From positions 1-56,548 of the forward strand of contig PDHQ01000230.1 in NCBI GenBank assembly GCA_003339415.1: 56,548 bases of DNA. Direction: 5' to 3'. How positions within the stretch are numbered: position 1 is the first letter of the stretch; the number at the start of each line of letters is the position of its first letter. Made by a program: the position numbers and the translations under genes. This stretch comes from Ophiocordyceps camponoti-saundersi (nom. inval.). Taxonomy: Eukaryota > Ascomycota > Sordariomycetes > Hypocreales > Ophiocordycipitaceae. Below the pieces are notes generated by a model that had not been told where the DNA came from, made no database searches, and was given only the letters and a program-made list of their open reading frames with translations. Below are positions 21,471 through 34,224 of the stretch, piece by piece.

Positions 21471-21869
21471 CTTAATACTAACTAGCGATTAATATAAAAC
21501 TAGCGTAACTTTACTAAAGCGCTTAATAACCTTTAATTTATAGCTAAACTTATACGCTAGTTTCTTTCGCTTAAATAACTACGCTAATTTAACCTTATAA
21601 TATTACTTTATAAAAGTAAAATAGATAAGGGAGATAGGGCCTTTAGCCTTATAATAAATATATAAAGGCTATTTTACGGTAATAACCTTATTATTTATCT
21701 TACTAGCTACTTACTTAGCCCCGGAGCTAAACTATCTTAACTATATATAAAATATTAACTTAACTATACGAAGTATAAAACTAACCGCGCTTATTATAGC
21801 TACGGCCTTAGCTACGGCCTTAACCTTAATTATAATTATAAATATAAACTAAAGCTATTTACTCTTTTT

Positions 21870-22980
21870 TTACTATTAGCTTCTCCTTTTTACTAAATAT
21901 AATATAGTTACTAACTAATATTATATAGTTTTTATTATTAGATATATTATTAACTAAACTATTTTAAATAAGATTAGAGATCTCCTTATAAGGAGGCGGC
22001 GCGGTTTTAGTATAGGCGCTAGTAATATCCTCCTTAGTAGCGGGGGTAACCTTAACGCTTAGAGTAAAAGTAATTTTAGGCTTACTAAGCTTATCGGCCT
22101 CTAACTCGGACTCGAACTTAGATTTAATAAGTATTAGGGCGGAAGTAAAACTAATAATAGGAGGCGGAGTATAAAAGATAAGAGGACGATTAGTAAAAGA
22201 TAAGCTTCCTTATAAGCGCGTATTATTCTTAGTAGCGTAGCGGATATAATATAGCTTTTTAATTAATTACTTAAAAAAGTTAATTATTTATATATAAAAG
22301 ATATATTACTTTTATATCTAAGCTAATATAATAGCGATAAGTTAGTTAGCGCTAGTTAAACTTTCGGTTACTTTAATAATAAGGTCCTCCTTAATAGCGG
22401 GAGGTTATAAGTTTTAAAATAATACGTAGCTAATAGCTACTTATATAACTTAATTAGCGTAAATATTATTATAACGCGCGATAGCGCGTATCTTTTTAAC
22501 GCGCTAAATTATATTTTTCTATTATATTTATTAATATAAGACTTATTATAAACTTAATATAACCTTAATATTACTTATTATTTAAGCGTTATAATCGAAG
22601 CTTAGCTAGTAAGTAACCTTAACCGCGGCGCGAATAGCCTTAGCTATAGCGGGATTATTAATTAGCTAGCACTTAGTATAATTATTTATATATTTAATAT
22701 AGGCCGCGCTTAGATAGTCTGCCCTAGTTATTAGTAAATATAAACGCACGCTAAGGCTAAGTATTTACTTTTTTATACTTAATAAAAGTCCCTAGAGCTA
22801 ATAAGCGTATTAATATACCCCGCGTAAGATACCGCTTAAAGAAAGTTAAGTTTAGCGGGTATTTTACTCTAGTATAAGTTAGCTAAGGACTAGTTACGCG
22901 CGCTAAAGATTACTTATATAGTTAAAATTACTAAAAAAATAATAAGATAATAATAGCCCGCTTATACTAATAAAAGCGAC
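21870..22980 (-). pseudogene. Unidentified minus-strand coding remnant
   Basis: On the minus strand a frame with Gln/Trp-type stops encodes IRAIARYNNIYAN and, further on, LITSAN..LIAII, ending in a Pro/Thr/Glu-rich tail (SFTSALI..KFESELEADK). It keeps a coherent composition over about 350 codons, so it is likely a former gene, but I do not recognise a family. It is convergent with LINE 1 and divergent from LINE 2, which starts beyond 23460. Confidence 0.35.
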
Positions 22981-23460
22981 CCCCCCCTCCTTTATATACC
23001 TTTAGGCCTTAAGTTACTAATTTATAAAAACTAATTTCCTAATTAAGAAAGCTTCCTAATTAGGAAAGCTTAAAAAAGGGGTATATACCTAAGTATATAT
23101 TATATATAAAAAAGGTATATAGCTACGTACCTAAAGGTTAAGTAGTATATACCTAAAGGCCGGGGAGGTACGTACCGGCATATATAAGTAATACGTACCG
23201 CTACTACTATTATCTTTTCCTTATCTTATCTATCTTTCCTTATCTTTCTTTACGTTATATAGTATTACCGTAACCGACGGTTACTTTCTTTATACGCGCA
23301 GAGCGCCTAGCCCGGCCCTAAGCCGGACGCGGTCCTACTATATAGCGGGGGGTTTTACCTCTTTTAGGAGGGTTTTTCCTACTTAACTTACTGCTAAGGT
23401 TCTAGCAGCTACTTTTATAGCCCTTAGAGTACTATAATAATAATAAAATATAGCGTTTAC
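22981..23460. other. Non-coding spacer with short inverted repeats
   Basis: The stretch has a C-run at its left end, the paired words ttcctaattaagaaagcttc / cctaattaggaaagctt, and several gtatatac, tacgtacc and ggtacgtacc palindromes. Base composition is less RIP-scarred near 23270-23400 (cgcgcagagcgcctag). It lies between divergent coding remnants, so it may hold promoter or 5' leader sequence of LINE 2. Confidence 0.4.
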
Positions 23461-24189
23461 TAAGCTTTAATAGCGCTAATAAGCTTTTAAGAACCTATTT
23501 AGCTTTCCTATTATTATCTCTTACGCTATTTAAAAGTTAGTTAAGGCTACCTTTTATAAGGTAATAAGTAAGAAGTTAGACTCCGCCCCTTAAGCTTTAA
23601 CCTAAGCTAGCGTAATTATAAACTCCGCCTTAAACTTCGCCCCCCTTATAGCGCCCCTTATACGGCTAATTCCGGCAAGAATAGAGAGAAAAATACTTAT
23701 ATCGGTAAAAGATATTTTAATAGTTAATAAAGTTTTAGCGCTTATTTCTTAAAAAGTTATTCGGAAAGTTAATAAGGCTATAAGCTATTTTATAATAGTT
23801 ATCGCGCGCTAATTTCCTAGTAGTAATTTTATTATTATATTTAATTTAGAGTATAAAAACTTTATTTTTAAGGATAAATAAGTAGCTTAAGCTTTTAGAG
23901 CGGAGGCTAAGCGTATATACTAAACTTATATTATTATCGCTAAGAGTATTCGGACCTTAGTAGCTAACTATAACTATAACGCGCTACTTAATATTATTAG
24001 AAAGGTAAATAAAGTTAATATAATCTAAGTAAAGGCGCTTTAACTTTAATATACTATTAGTAAAAAAGCTTTATAAACTTATCTTATTATAAGCTTTAAT
24101 AGTATAAAGGATATATATAAGCTTTACCTAAATAAAGTAATTATAAATAAAAAAATAATTTATTATAAACTTTATAAAGACTCCGCACG

Positions 24190-24400
24190 CCTTAAGTAAT
24201 ATTATAAATATTTTTAATTTAAGTATATCGCTAAGTATTATTAGAAGCTTCTTTAATATAAATATTATATAGCTATTTTATATAATAATAAAAAAGAAAA
24301 CTACCTTATATAAAAAGGAGAAAAACCCCGCTATTATATTTTATATAAAAGTATATACTTTATATAGTTAAAAGATTACCTAAAGTTTTAGAAATAATAA
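24190..24400 (+). pseudogene. LINE 2 ORF1 zinc-knuckle cluster
   Basis: Three CCHC-type knuckles appear in the order known for LINE ORF1 proteins, with Cys mostly changed to Tyr: Y-Y-K-Y-F-x-F-K-Y-I-A-K-Y-Y, then K-Y-Y-I-A, then Y-I-L-Y-K-S. All changes fit TGC/TGT to TAC/TAT. Confidence 0.6.
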
Positions 24401-25084
24401 AGCTATATTAAATCTAGCTTTCTTAATAAACCTCGCCTTTTTTAATTATTATAAGCTGCTTAACCTCCGGCCTTTACTTAGTAGTAACTTTATAAAAATA
24501 GTAAAAGCTTTATTATAGTTTTTTTAAGGAAGCGAGTATATTACGGATCTCTTAAAAATACGCCTTAGCGATCCTCCTATAATATACTACTTACTTAAGT
24601 CTCCTTAAAAAGCTCTTAACTTAATAATACTTATAAAAGTTATAAGCTACGTAATAAACTTTATAACTTATAACTAGCCTTATAATAATCTTAAATAGAG
24701 TTTATATTAATAAAATTTATATAATTAAAATAATTATAAATAACTATTTTTAATATTTAGTTTTTATAAAAATTATAACTTTATTATAAAATATATAAAA
24801 AATTAATTACCTTATTTAGCTTACTTTATTTAATAAAGAAAGCTATAATATTATTATTATATAAGAATTTTAATTTAATATATATAATCGCCCTCCGCTT
24901 CTTAAACTTACTTTTTACTACTTTATTTAAAATAAAAATAAGGCTCTCCTTTATATATATAAATAATATAAAATTTATAATTAAGATTTTATTATAAAGC
25001 TTAACCTTATTAAAATTTCTTTTTATAATAAGCCTTAAGTACTTATTATTTACTCCTTACTATTTAGAATATATATTAAACTTT

Positions 25085-25440
25085 TCTTACGCTTACCTCC
25101 TCCTCCTCCCTCCCCGTACTCCGCCTTTACCTCCGCTCTACTAATTATCCTTAGTAATTTTAACGCTTATTACCCCTCTTAGGACTTTTACGAATATACT
25201 TTCTTTTATTTTATAAAGCTTCTTTCCGCTTTTTATTAACTTTGCCTTAAACTTCTTACCCTTTCTTATAAGATTACTTAGAAAATATATAAGTAATAAG
25301 CTAATATTATTAACTTAATCTAAAATACGCTTAATTATTTCCTTATATATTTTAGCTTAAATTTTAATTTCCTTAGCTTTAATTATATCTTTTAATTTAC
25401 GTTATTTATTACTTTTCTCTTTTTAAACTTTACTTTAATA
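25085..25440 (+). pseudogene. LINE 2 endonuclease domain
   Basis: Motif F-N-A-Y-Y-P-S-(W)-D (family DFNAHHPxWD) is followed by a NIINLI segment (TIDLV/W). Compared with 18690-18970 in LINE 1 the order and spacing agree while the sequence is clearly different, so LINE 1 and LINE 2 are separate families or old copies. Confidence 0.65.
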
Positions 25441-25779
25441 CTACGGTAAAAATATTTTAATTTTAATACCTTATAAGTAAAAGTAAAAAACCGCTTTTTA
25501 TTTTCCGCTATTTAAGTAAAGTTTATAATAAATATTAAAAAGTTAATATTATAGCTATATAAATAATTAAATATTATAGTTAATTTAATAATTTTAAAAT
25601 TATCTTAATAATATAGTTTTTACTTATATTTTTTATAATAAATTTTAAAAATTACTTTTATAATTTTAAATATAAAATATCTTAAGTAATATTAGCAAAT
25701 ATAGCTAGATTTTAATTACTAATAAGTATATTAAAATATTATAATATAATAAAAATTATTTATTAGAAAAATAAAAAAA

Positions 25780-27084
25780 GATAATTAAAGGCGATTTCTC
25801 GCCTTTATAAGTAGTAACTTTAATATTATATAATTTATAGCTTAATAAGTAAGATTTTATAGCTAGGCTTTTTTAAAGCTTATATATATTTCTCCTTTTT
25901 AATAAGATATAAACTCTACTCTTTAATTATCTTTCTCTAAAAAGTTAAAGCTTCTAGCTTATAAGTTCTTTCCTTATCTTTTAGAAAATACTTTATATTT
26001 TCCTATCTCTAACCTTTTCCTCTTAATAAATATTCCCTTCTAAGTTACTAAAAATAAAATCTAATTTACTATTTTTAATATTATATTATAGAAATTTACT
26101 AAGCTTAATAATATCTTTATTAGCTTTCTAAAAAGTTATAAATAACTTTTTATAATAATTCTAACTAAGCTTTTTTAAAAATATATTACTTATAAATATT
26201 TCCTTACTTAGTATTAGACTTTTAATATTATAGTTTTCTAAAAAGTAGGAAAAAGCTTAAAAGTTTATTAAACTTTAAGTAGCTATTACTTTATCTCCCT
26301 TTTTAATATTATAAATAAAATTTTTAAAACTATAATAATAAAGAAAATATCTTATATAGCGGAGTTTATAGGAATCTTACTATAAAGTTAGATAAGTAAC
26401 TAGCTTAATTAGTTTACTAATAGCGTTTTATTTCTCCTAATAAAATTTATTTATATTACTTAAAGCTTTTAAAGCTTTACCTCCTTTTTAATATTAAATA
26501 TAATAGGTACTTTTAATTATATCTTATACTTTAAGCTAATAGAAATCTTTAACTTTTTTAGCTTTTTTAGATAGATTATAGCTTTTTTTTACTTTTACCT
26601 CTCTAATTATATTTTCCGCTTAAAAATTAATAGTAGATTATTAAACCTTTTCCTTATCTTTACCGGAGTCTCTTAAGGCTCCTTACTCTTTTTAATACTA
26701 TTTATCCTATATATCTTATTTTTTATAAGCGCTTAGAATAAGTAATTAATATACTTATTAATAAATTTATAAGTAATATTAATATCTTAAATATTAAGCG
26801 TACCTCCGCTTAGGTCCGCTATTAGCTTAAATAAGCTTAGAGTATTTACCGTAACTAAGTAATAAAATATAAAATAATTTTCTAGCTACTTAAAAGTAAG
26901 CTTTTTTATTTTATAAAAGCCCGCTTTACTAATATAATTTTACTAATTTTTAATAAGAGTATTATTTAACTTATATAAGAGGTATATATACTTAGAGTTT
27001 AGATTTATTATAAACTTTAATAAAAGCTATACCTCCGCCGCTTTATAAAGAAGCTTACTTATTAATAACTAGCCTTAACTAAGC
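25780..27084 (-). pseudogene. Unidentified minus-strand remnant, part 1 (interrupted by gypsy)
   Basis: Between about 26600 and 25790 one minus frame runs about 265 codons with roughly 17 stops, all TAA/TAG as expected from Gln/Trp codons. It is rich in Lys, Ile, Tyr and Phe (words such as IKKGDKVIA, YYKKLFITF, REKDN). The frame further upstream (to 27084) is less clear. The gypsy element lies at 27089-41030 with target duplication TTAC, so the continuation of this remnant is expected from 41031 onward. No known family was recognised. Confidence 0.35.
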
Positions 27085-27088
27085 TTAC
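27085..27088. repeat. Gypsy target duplication, left (ttac)
   Basis: TTAC precedes the 5' LTR and is repeated at 41031-41034. Four bases is at the low end of the usual 4-6. Confidence 0.6.
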
Positions 27089-27286
27089 TATTAGGCAGGC
27101 GTTAGAGGACAAGGCATAAGGGGACAAGGGATAGGAGGATAAGAAAAGGGAACTTAGAGAAATTATTATTATTATTAGACTTACTATTAGACTAATATAA
27201 AAGGGATCACGACTACTAATACCCTAACGTATAACCCTATACGATCTAATCTAATCTTATAATTTAAGACTAATCGAGGAATTTTA
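27089..27286 (+). repeat. Gypsy 5' LTR
   Basis: The 198-bp repeat starts TATTAGGCAGG (TG changed to TA) and ends GAATTTTA. It contains a (TTA)n run near 27163 and keeps GGCA, AGGCAT and ATCACG. It matches 40833-41030 with only transitions seen. Confidence 0.88.
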
Positions 27287-27699
27287 TAGTAATAAGACTA
27301 GGATATAGTATATTACTATATAAGCTATAGAATTAATATAACGGTATCGTTTAGTAACGATAGCTAAGTATTTAAGGATTTCGGCAAATTACTAAATTAG
27401 GAAGCGAAGTAAGTTCTAATTAGGTTAAGCGGGAGCTACTTAGAGTAAATTTAGCTATAGCTACCTATTATTACCGGAAAAGCGGCCTTATAGTAAGTAA
27501 GGTAGGAAGGACTATATAAGTAAGAATAAGGGGGGAAAGAGGACGAGAGAATATAAGAAAACCCCGTAAGTGTAGATAGTCTTCCCTTTTTTTTTCTTTT
27601 CTTTATTATCGCCGAAGGTAATTAAGATAAGAAGAATATTAGGATAAGTAAGTAAAAAGGATTAGGGGCGTATAATCTTCCTAAATAGATTAACGCTAG

Positions 27700-29600
27700 A
27701 AGTCTTTTAATTTAAAGAAACGGATATACTTAATAAAAGAAAACTTAATTTCGCTAGATATTTAGTAGTTATAAATATTATAGGTAAAAGTAAGTTATTA
27801 GAGTATACTTAAGGAGTGCCCTAAAGTAGAAAATTAGAAAATAATATTAGATATAGATATAGGTTTATTATAAGGTTTGCCTAGTTTATTAGAAAGTTTA
27901 CTATATCGTTTACTTTATCCCCTTCCCCTAGTAAGTTAAACTAGTTTAATAATTATATACTTAGTATTAATATAAGGGAGTATTACTAAACTAAAAAGCA
28001 AGCGTTATATTATAATAGCGTTAACTTTACTATTAAGGCTTAAGCTATTTACTAAATACTTAAAAAACGTTTTAGCTAAAAGGTACCTTAATTAGTATAA
28101 TACTAATATAGTATTATTAGGTATTTAAAAAGAGATATATAATATTATTATTAGGGAGATCTTCTTTTTAGGTTTTTATAATAAGGCTACTAACTAATAT
28201 AATAAGTTAGACGATAAAGATCGCACTTAGTCTAAGTTAGTAACTTTATTTATAAATAAGTTTAAGGAGGTAAACCTAATTATAGAAAGCACCCTTATTA
28301 TAAAGGCGTATAAGTTCGGTTATAAGAAAGGAGAATTATTAGCTAATTATACGAAATAAGCGGAGGCTCTTTATACCTAAGTAAAATTAGAAACTTAACG
28401 GATTCTACTTATTAACTTTTTAAATTAGATAACTAAAAACGCTAAGAAAGATAAATAGTATAAGCGAGTTATTATTAAGCGTCTCTATATTAATAATAAG
28501 TAGAAATTATTAATAGCGATAATAAGCTTAATATAGTCTAATATTTAACTTACTATATATAACTTACGCGATATAATATCTAAAAAGATTAAGAGAGATA
28601 CCGATAAAGTGCTAGCCGTAAAGATAAATCTATAAAAAGTAATAGCTAAGTAGTAGGAGATAATAACTAAGATAGCTAAATTAATAAAATAATCTAATAT
28701 TATAATAGTAAGTAAGTTAAGTAAGTATTTATAAAACTTAGGAGGCTATCTTACTAGCGGATATTTAAGTATATAAGGTATACTTAGATAAAGTAATACT
28801 TAAGTATAGAATTAAGGATATCTATTATAAAATTCTTTAAATATATTATATTAGTAACCCTAAGCCCCTAAATTACCGGGTATAAGACTTAGATACTAAC
28901 CTCCTAACTTAGATCTATAATAATATTTTAAATATAGCGAATAAGGCTATATAAGCTATAATTATTTATTTATAGCTTTATTTAATAAAAAAGCATTTTA
29001 GTAGCGGAAAGCTTATTAAGAAACTTACGCGAAGGAGATAAAGGAATAAAAACGCTAGTAACTATATTAAGGTACTAGCCTTAAACTATTAGTAAAAAAT
29101 TTAACGGTTATTAGTTTAGATATAAGTATTCGACTACTAATAAGATATATAACTAAGATATTACTAATATTACCTATAGTAAAGAGTTTAGATAGAAAAG
29201 CTTTAGATCTTACTATACTTAATATTAATTTTATATAAGGATAAACTTATACCGCCTAGAAACTTAATATTTAAACCTCTTATTAGAAAGAAAAAACGGT
29301 GCTAATTTCTTAACCTACGCGAGGCCGCGTAACTAAACCGCGCCCTAAAGTAGAATTTAACTTAGATAACTTAGATAAACTATAATAAGATAAATTAAAG
29401 TAGGAAATTCGTCGCCGATCGGTTATATTAAGCACGGAACCTAATAATAACGCTAGGGAAGGCCTAGCTCTAAGAGATATACCGACTCTAACTATTCCTA
29501 GGCTTATCCTAAGACTAACTACTCGGTTATTACCCCTAGAAGTAGAAATTTAAACTTACCCTTAAGAGCCTAAGCTAGCTAAAAAATAATACGAGTTAAA
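27700..29600 (+). pseudogene. Gypsy Gag remnant
   Basis: A plus frame with Gln/Trp-type stops reads KEVNLIIESTLIIKAYKFG near 28265-28325, then a Lys/Ile-rich helical stretch with RDIISKKIKRDTDKVLAV near 28560-28640, the kind of amphipathic sequence found in capsid and linker regions. A zinc knuckle was not identified with certainty. The region 29300-29560 is Arg/Glu/Pro-rich (RGRVTKPRPKVEF). The Gag call rests mostly on position between the 5' LTR and the protease. Confidence 0.5.
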
Positions 29601-29889
29601 GAAAATCCGAGCTATAGAAGAATATAATATTCCGCTATTTAAACTAGGAGATAGGTTAAAAAATACCTTAGTAATATTAAGTATCTTTTAATTACTCTAA
29701 ATTATATTATCGATTTATACGTAACTTAATAAACTAATATAATATTAGAAGAAGATTAAGTCCCCGAAAAGTAAGGAGGTTATTATAAATCTTATCTAAC
29801 TATTCGAATTATAAAACCCGCTAGCGGATATTCTATCTTATAATACGCTTAATTAGGTAATCTAAAAAGATATTATAATACTAGCTAAA

Positions 29890-30200
29890 GCTATTTTATT
29901 AATATTAGGGTATATTAAAAGCTACGTTAAAGGTTATCGGTATATTATTATTATATTAAACGGAGGCTTTATAGTTAATTTAGTTAATAAGGCCTTTATA
30001 GCTAATAACGCCCTCCCCGTAATCTAATTACTCTAACTAGGTATAGTTAAAATAGCGAATAATAAACTTATAATTATTAAGAGGGTTACTTACCTTTAAG
30101 TAGTTATAGTAGGAATCTTAGCTAATATAAAAGTATATATATTAGGAGATTACGATAATTAAGATATTTTATTAGGCCGCGTATAGCTAAGACGCGTTAA
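29890..30200 (+). pseudogene. Gypsy retropepsin-like protease
   Basis: The sequence I-L-N-G-G-F-I-V-N-L-V-N-K-A-F (about 29950-30000) matches the retropepsin active site LDGGAxxNLV with Asp changed to Asn by TG-to-TA, and D-I-L-L-G-R near 30160-30180 is the conserved flap-distal ILG motif. The protease would have cut the Gag-Pol polyprotein as a dimer. Confidence 0.7.
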
Positions 30201-31239
30201 GGCTATAAAATACTATATAAAGGAATAGCTAAAGATTACTAGCTTAGAAAATATTACTTAGATTATTCCGATTTTCCTAGCACCTAATTTATTTAAGCCG
30301 GATAGGAAGACGCCGTAAGCCCCTAAATATCTAAAAGCGGTTACTAATAATAAAAATAAGATTATATTCGTTAAAGATAATAGGCTTATTTTAGAAAAGG
30401 TTAAAAATATTTTATCCGCTATTACTAAGTAATTAGCCTCTTAGGTAAAGTAAGACTCTCTAAAAAATTAATAGCTGCCTCCCGTAAGGGCTAGACGGCG
30501 GGGTAGCTAAAAACGGTATAGAAAAAGGTAGATAAAATATTATAGCCCTAAATCTAGCGAAAGCTAGTAGTATCTATTAGTAAGTAAGTAAAAGTAATAT
30601 TACCCGAGTTTATATAGAAAAAAGTATATAAGGTAATAGGTTTTAAATAGGCGGTAGAGAAACCGGAGTTAATAAATAGACGGTTACTTAAGTATTTAAG
30701 ATAGCTTAGAGGAGTAGAAAAATTACTAGAAATAGAATTAGCTAACCTAAAAGAAAATAAGGTAGCTAAAAATAAGAGTAATATAGAAAAGGTAATTTAT
30801 AACTATAATAAGCTAAATATAATAAACTTTCTAAAATATCCTTAATATTAGATAAACTAGGAGAAAATAAGTAATAAGGATAATATTAACTATATATTAT
30901 ATCTTAGATAAGTAAGTATTATAATAATAAGTACTTTAAGACCTATATTTTATAAAAGTACTACCTTAGACCTAGTTATTTATCCTCTATTAGATACCTT
31001 AATTAAGGAAATCGACGCGTAGTTTAAATAAAGCCTTATTACGCTAGAAGATTATATTAAGATAAAAGAATAGAGAGAGAGGGTTATAAGATTATATTTT
31101 ACTTATAAGGATTACTTTATTTCTACTCTTAAGGAGATTCGACTTATATAACTAATTACTTATCGAATTAAATTAAAAGAGGGAGTAACGCTAGCTATAT
31201 TTAAATAAATAAGGTATAATAGGCCTAAATAGATTTTTA

Positions 31240-31950
31240 CGGGTAAGGTATTCCTAATAATAGAAAAAGTAAATATTATTTAACCTATCGGCGATAATAT
31301 AGAATAGGTAGCTAGAACTTTATTCGTTAAGAAGCACCTACTAAACCTAGCGGCCTAGAGAATAGTTTACGATTACCGCGATATTAATAGGAATACGGTA
31401 AAACTAAGATATCTATATTATAACTTAGAGGTTAATTTAAACTAAGTATATATTAAATAACCGATAGTTTTCTCTTAGCTAGATATATTTAATAGGTTCT
31501 AGTTAATCTTAATATAGCTGAAAGATATATATAAGACGGGCTTTACCGCCCCTAACGGTATATAGGAATATATTAATATACCGTAAGGACTAATAGGCGC
31601 CCTCTCTACGTACGTAAGGTACGGGGATATTACGTTTAGTAGATTAATATTAGCGGATAAGGTTAAATACTAGATATTATTAAGTTTTACTATAAAATAC
31701 TTAATATTAATATTTATTTATATCGATAATTATAATTTTAGTAGCGAAACCTTTAATAAATATTTCGATTTCCTTCGATATTAGTATTTCCCTAAAATAG
31801 TATAAGCGCTAATTAGTCTTATAGGTAAGAAAATAAAGCTATTTAATAGCACGGCCGAATTAGTTAGGTTTAAATTAAAAGTAAGGCGATTTTATCTAAG
31901 AACTAAATATCGGCAGAGGTTTACGTAGTTAGGAGACTATTTCTAATAAT
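31240..31950 (+). pseudogene. Gypsy reverse transcriptase
   Basis: Motifs in order: Y-K-T-G-F-T-A-P-N-G near 31530 (family xTAFxTPxG), E-Y-I-N-I-P-x-G-L near 31570 (family YExxxMPFGL), and the catalytic box F-I-Y-I-D-N at 31713-31730 (family YIDD/YLDD) with the second Asp lost as TGAT became TAAT. The text after it (F-S-S-E-T-F) is also typical (xFSxTxxEH). Confidence 0.8.
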
Positions 31951-32179
31951 ATCCCCCTTAATCTTAGGAAGAAATTTAAACGGTATTATAGCTAACCCTA
32001 TTCTTTCGTTATTTTATACTAAGGAGAGTAGATAAGGCTAAACTTATTAAGGAAGCGTTCTTTAAAAAGGTAAATAAGGTAACTTTATTAGGACGCTAAT
32101 CTATATAACTAGAGGTATAATATCGGGATAAACCTATTTAGACGCTAAAAGCGGTAGAAGCTTTATAATTCCTATACTA

Positions 32180-32490
32180 AGCCGTCTAGAATAACGTAAT
32201 ATTCGGAGCACGGACGAATATATAATTTTACCTAGTAATAGATATATCCGATACTAAGACCGGGGCCGTTTTCTACTAACTTAATAACTATCTTAACGGA
32301 ACGTTTATTAGAGACTCTAACTTTTAAGATATAAAAATTATTATATAGATATTATTTCGGCTAAATAATTCGGAGCGGCGATATTTTATATTTTAAAAAG
32401 AAATATTAGCTATTATTTATATAATTAAGGAATATTAGTAAATAGTAAATATATCCCTATATCCCCTTAAAATCTATATAGATTATAAAA
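32180..32490 (+). pseudogene. Gypsy RNase H
   Basis: L-V-I-D-I-S-D-T-K-T-G-A-V-F near 32230-32275 fits the gypsy RNase H start (xxTDASxxGxGAVL), with further weak matches downstream. Position between RT and integrase is as expected for Ty3/gypsy. Confidence 0.65.
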
Positions 32491-32899
32491 GTATTATTAA
32501 CTTAATAACGAATATAGCGGAAACGTATAATAAAATTATAAGGTAGATCGACGTTTTTTAAGAACGGGATATTAAATATATCTACCGCCCGAATATAATA
32601 AAAATTATTAGAATCGCGGATAATATATCTAAGTTATATAATATTTTAAAAAGTAACGCTTTAGATATAGAAGGCCGTATTATACTAGCGCTAAATATTA
32701 TTAAAGCTACTTAACTCCCGTTAGGTAAACTACTAATAGGTAAAGAGGTATTTTACCTCCGGGCGGCTATATCCCCTTAGCTAGGAAACCCGTAATATAT
32801 AGAAATTATACTTTTTCTTATTAATAAAATATAAGTATTACTAAACGATAAATATTACTATATTTAGAGGATAGCTATTAGATATTAAGTTTAAAATAA

Positions 32900-33660
32900 G
32901 ATCCTATACTATATCGAATCGAATAAATAGTAAGCTAAGTATTATCTATAATTAAATATCCGGTTAAAATTATAAAATACTTATAATATATTAGGCTATT
33001 TCTTTAAAGAAAAAACTTTAGCGAATTTAAGAGGAATCTTATAATAGCTAACTTATTAATCGGATATTACCTATTATTATATATCTTATATAATTTACTA
33101 GTAAACCGTACTACGCTTACCTAAGTTAAAATATAGATAGATTATAATATATAAGCTATAGGAAATAGTAGTTATCGACTTCCTAGGACTTATTACGCTT
33201 ATTAATACTTATAGATATTAATATATTCTAGTAGCTATAGATTATACGACGCGTTTCCTATTAACTTAAGTATACGAAAATATAATTAGCCCGGAGGTAG
33301 TAGATATATAATAATATTATTAAAGTCTAGTATTTAGCTAGCTTAAAGCTATTTACTTAAATAACGGACGCTATTTCGCTAATACTATTATAGAAGATAT
33401 AGCTAAGCGATATAAGGTTAAATAGAAGTTCGGCCCGGTCTTATACCCTTAGAGTACTAAACTAGCGGAGAGGTATATCCGATTAGTAAAAAACTAACTG
33501 CGAAAATAAAGTCTTAAGTAGTCCGGTATTTCCCTAAAAGCGTAGAATAAAGCGTTACTTTAGATTACTAATATACTAAATTCTCGAAAAGTTAAGACTT
33601 TAGGGGTAACTTTAGTAAAAGCTATATTAGGATTTAACCCCGTAGTTATATATTAAAATA
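32900..33660 (+). pseudogene. Gypsy integrase
   Basis: The core carries V-V-I-D-F-L-G at about 33170 (first catalytic Asp), Y-I-L-V-A-I-D-Y-T-T-R-F near 33220-33260, N-N-G-R-Y-F-A-N-T-I-I near 33360 (second Asp changed to Asn; family DNGxxF), and the Glu in K-L-A-E-R-Y-I-R-L near 33460 (family HPQSTGxxER). The HHCC finger upstream has lost Cys and His to Tyr. Integrase inserts the cDNA copy. Confidence 0.8.
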
Positions 33661-34224
33661 AAGATATACCTAAAGCTAAATAATCTAACTTTAACTATTT
33701 TAATCGGGACGACTAGATAGTTTATAATTTAATATTAGCTATAGTAAAAGAAAAGAATATAATCCGGGATATTTTAGCTAACTTTAATATAACTAAATAT
33801 AATACTAAGCTACGATATACCCTATAAGTCGGTAACTTTATATAGGAAAGGTAGGATAAGGTAAATACGTCGTATAGGAAGTTCGTAACTATATAGGATA
33901 ACCTATCTATTATTATTAAGGTTATCTTATTTATTATATATCTAATCCGTAGCGTCGTCGGACGTTAAGTTTTGCGAAAGCTTTACGTAGACGATCTTAA
34001 ACTATTTATACTACGTAAGGCATATTTAATACCCCTATAGCGGGTAATATAAGATATAGTTACCCGATAAGGCTATAAGCTAGGCGAAGGAACGGATAAG
34101 CTTTAAGGTAAAAACCCTTACGCTTATAAGAACTCGCTATTATAAGAAGTTAAGGGGGAAATATTAAGCGGTAGATATTAAGTTACTACGGTAGATTATT
34201 AATAGCTATTAGCTAGCTAAGAGG

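Larger units (their letters stand above)
16320..21860 (+). mobile_element. LINE 1: Tad/I-like non-LTR retrotransposon, near full length
   Basis: In order: a probable 5' leader (16320-16690, starting after a G-run), ORF1 with zinc-knuckle remnants, an endonuclease, a reverse transcriptase and a C-terminal Cys/His motif. This is the architecture of fungal Tad1/I-clade LINEs. No target duplication or poly-A tail could be read. It is decayed throughout by RIP, with catalytic Asp converted to Asn. A second partial copy starts about 23460. Confidence 0.82.
23460..25500 (+). mobile_element. LINE 2: 5' half of a second Tad/I-like LINE
   Basis: ORF1 and the start of ORF2 are recognisable and related in order to LINE 1. 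Around 24197-24400 three zinc knuckles are visible as Tyr-for-Cys versions (Q-Y-Y-K-Y-F..K-Y-I-A-K-Y-Y). The endonuclease follows at 25150-25320 (S-N-F-N-A-Y-Y-P-S, then N-I-I-N-L-I). The RT motifs found in LINE 1 were not found downstream. LINE copies usually lose the 5' end, so retention of the 5' half alone suggests a later deletion or replacement. Confidence 0.65.

Noticed and set aside
16320..21860. Host genes in the GC-richer stretches (e.g. 16800-16900, 18110-18360)
   Set aside because: The GC-rich patches are C-rich codon runs within LINE ORF1/ORF2 and carry the same CpA depletion and stops as the rest.
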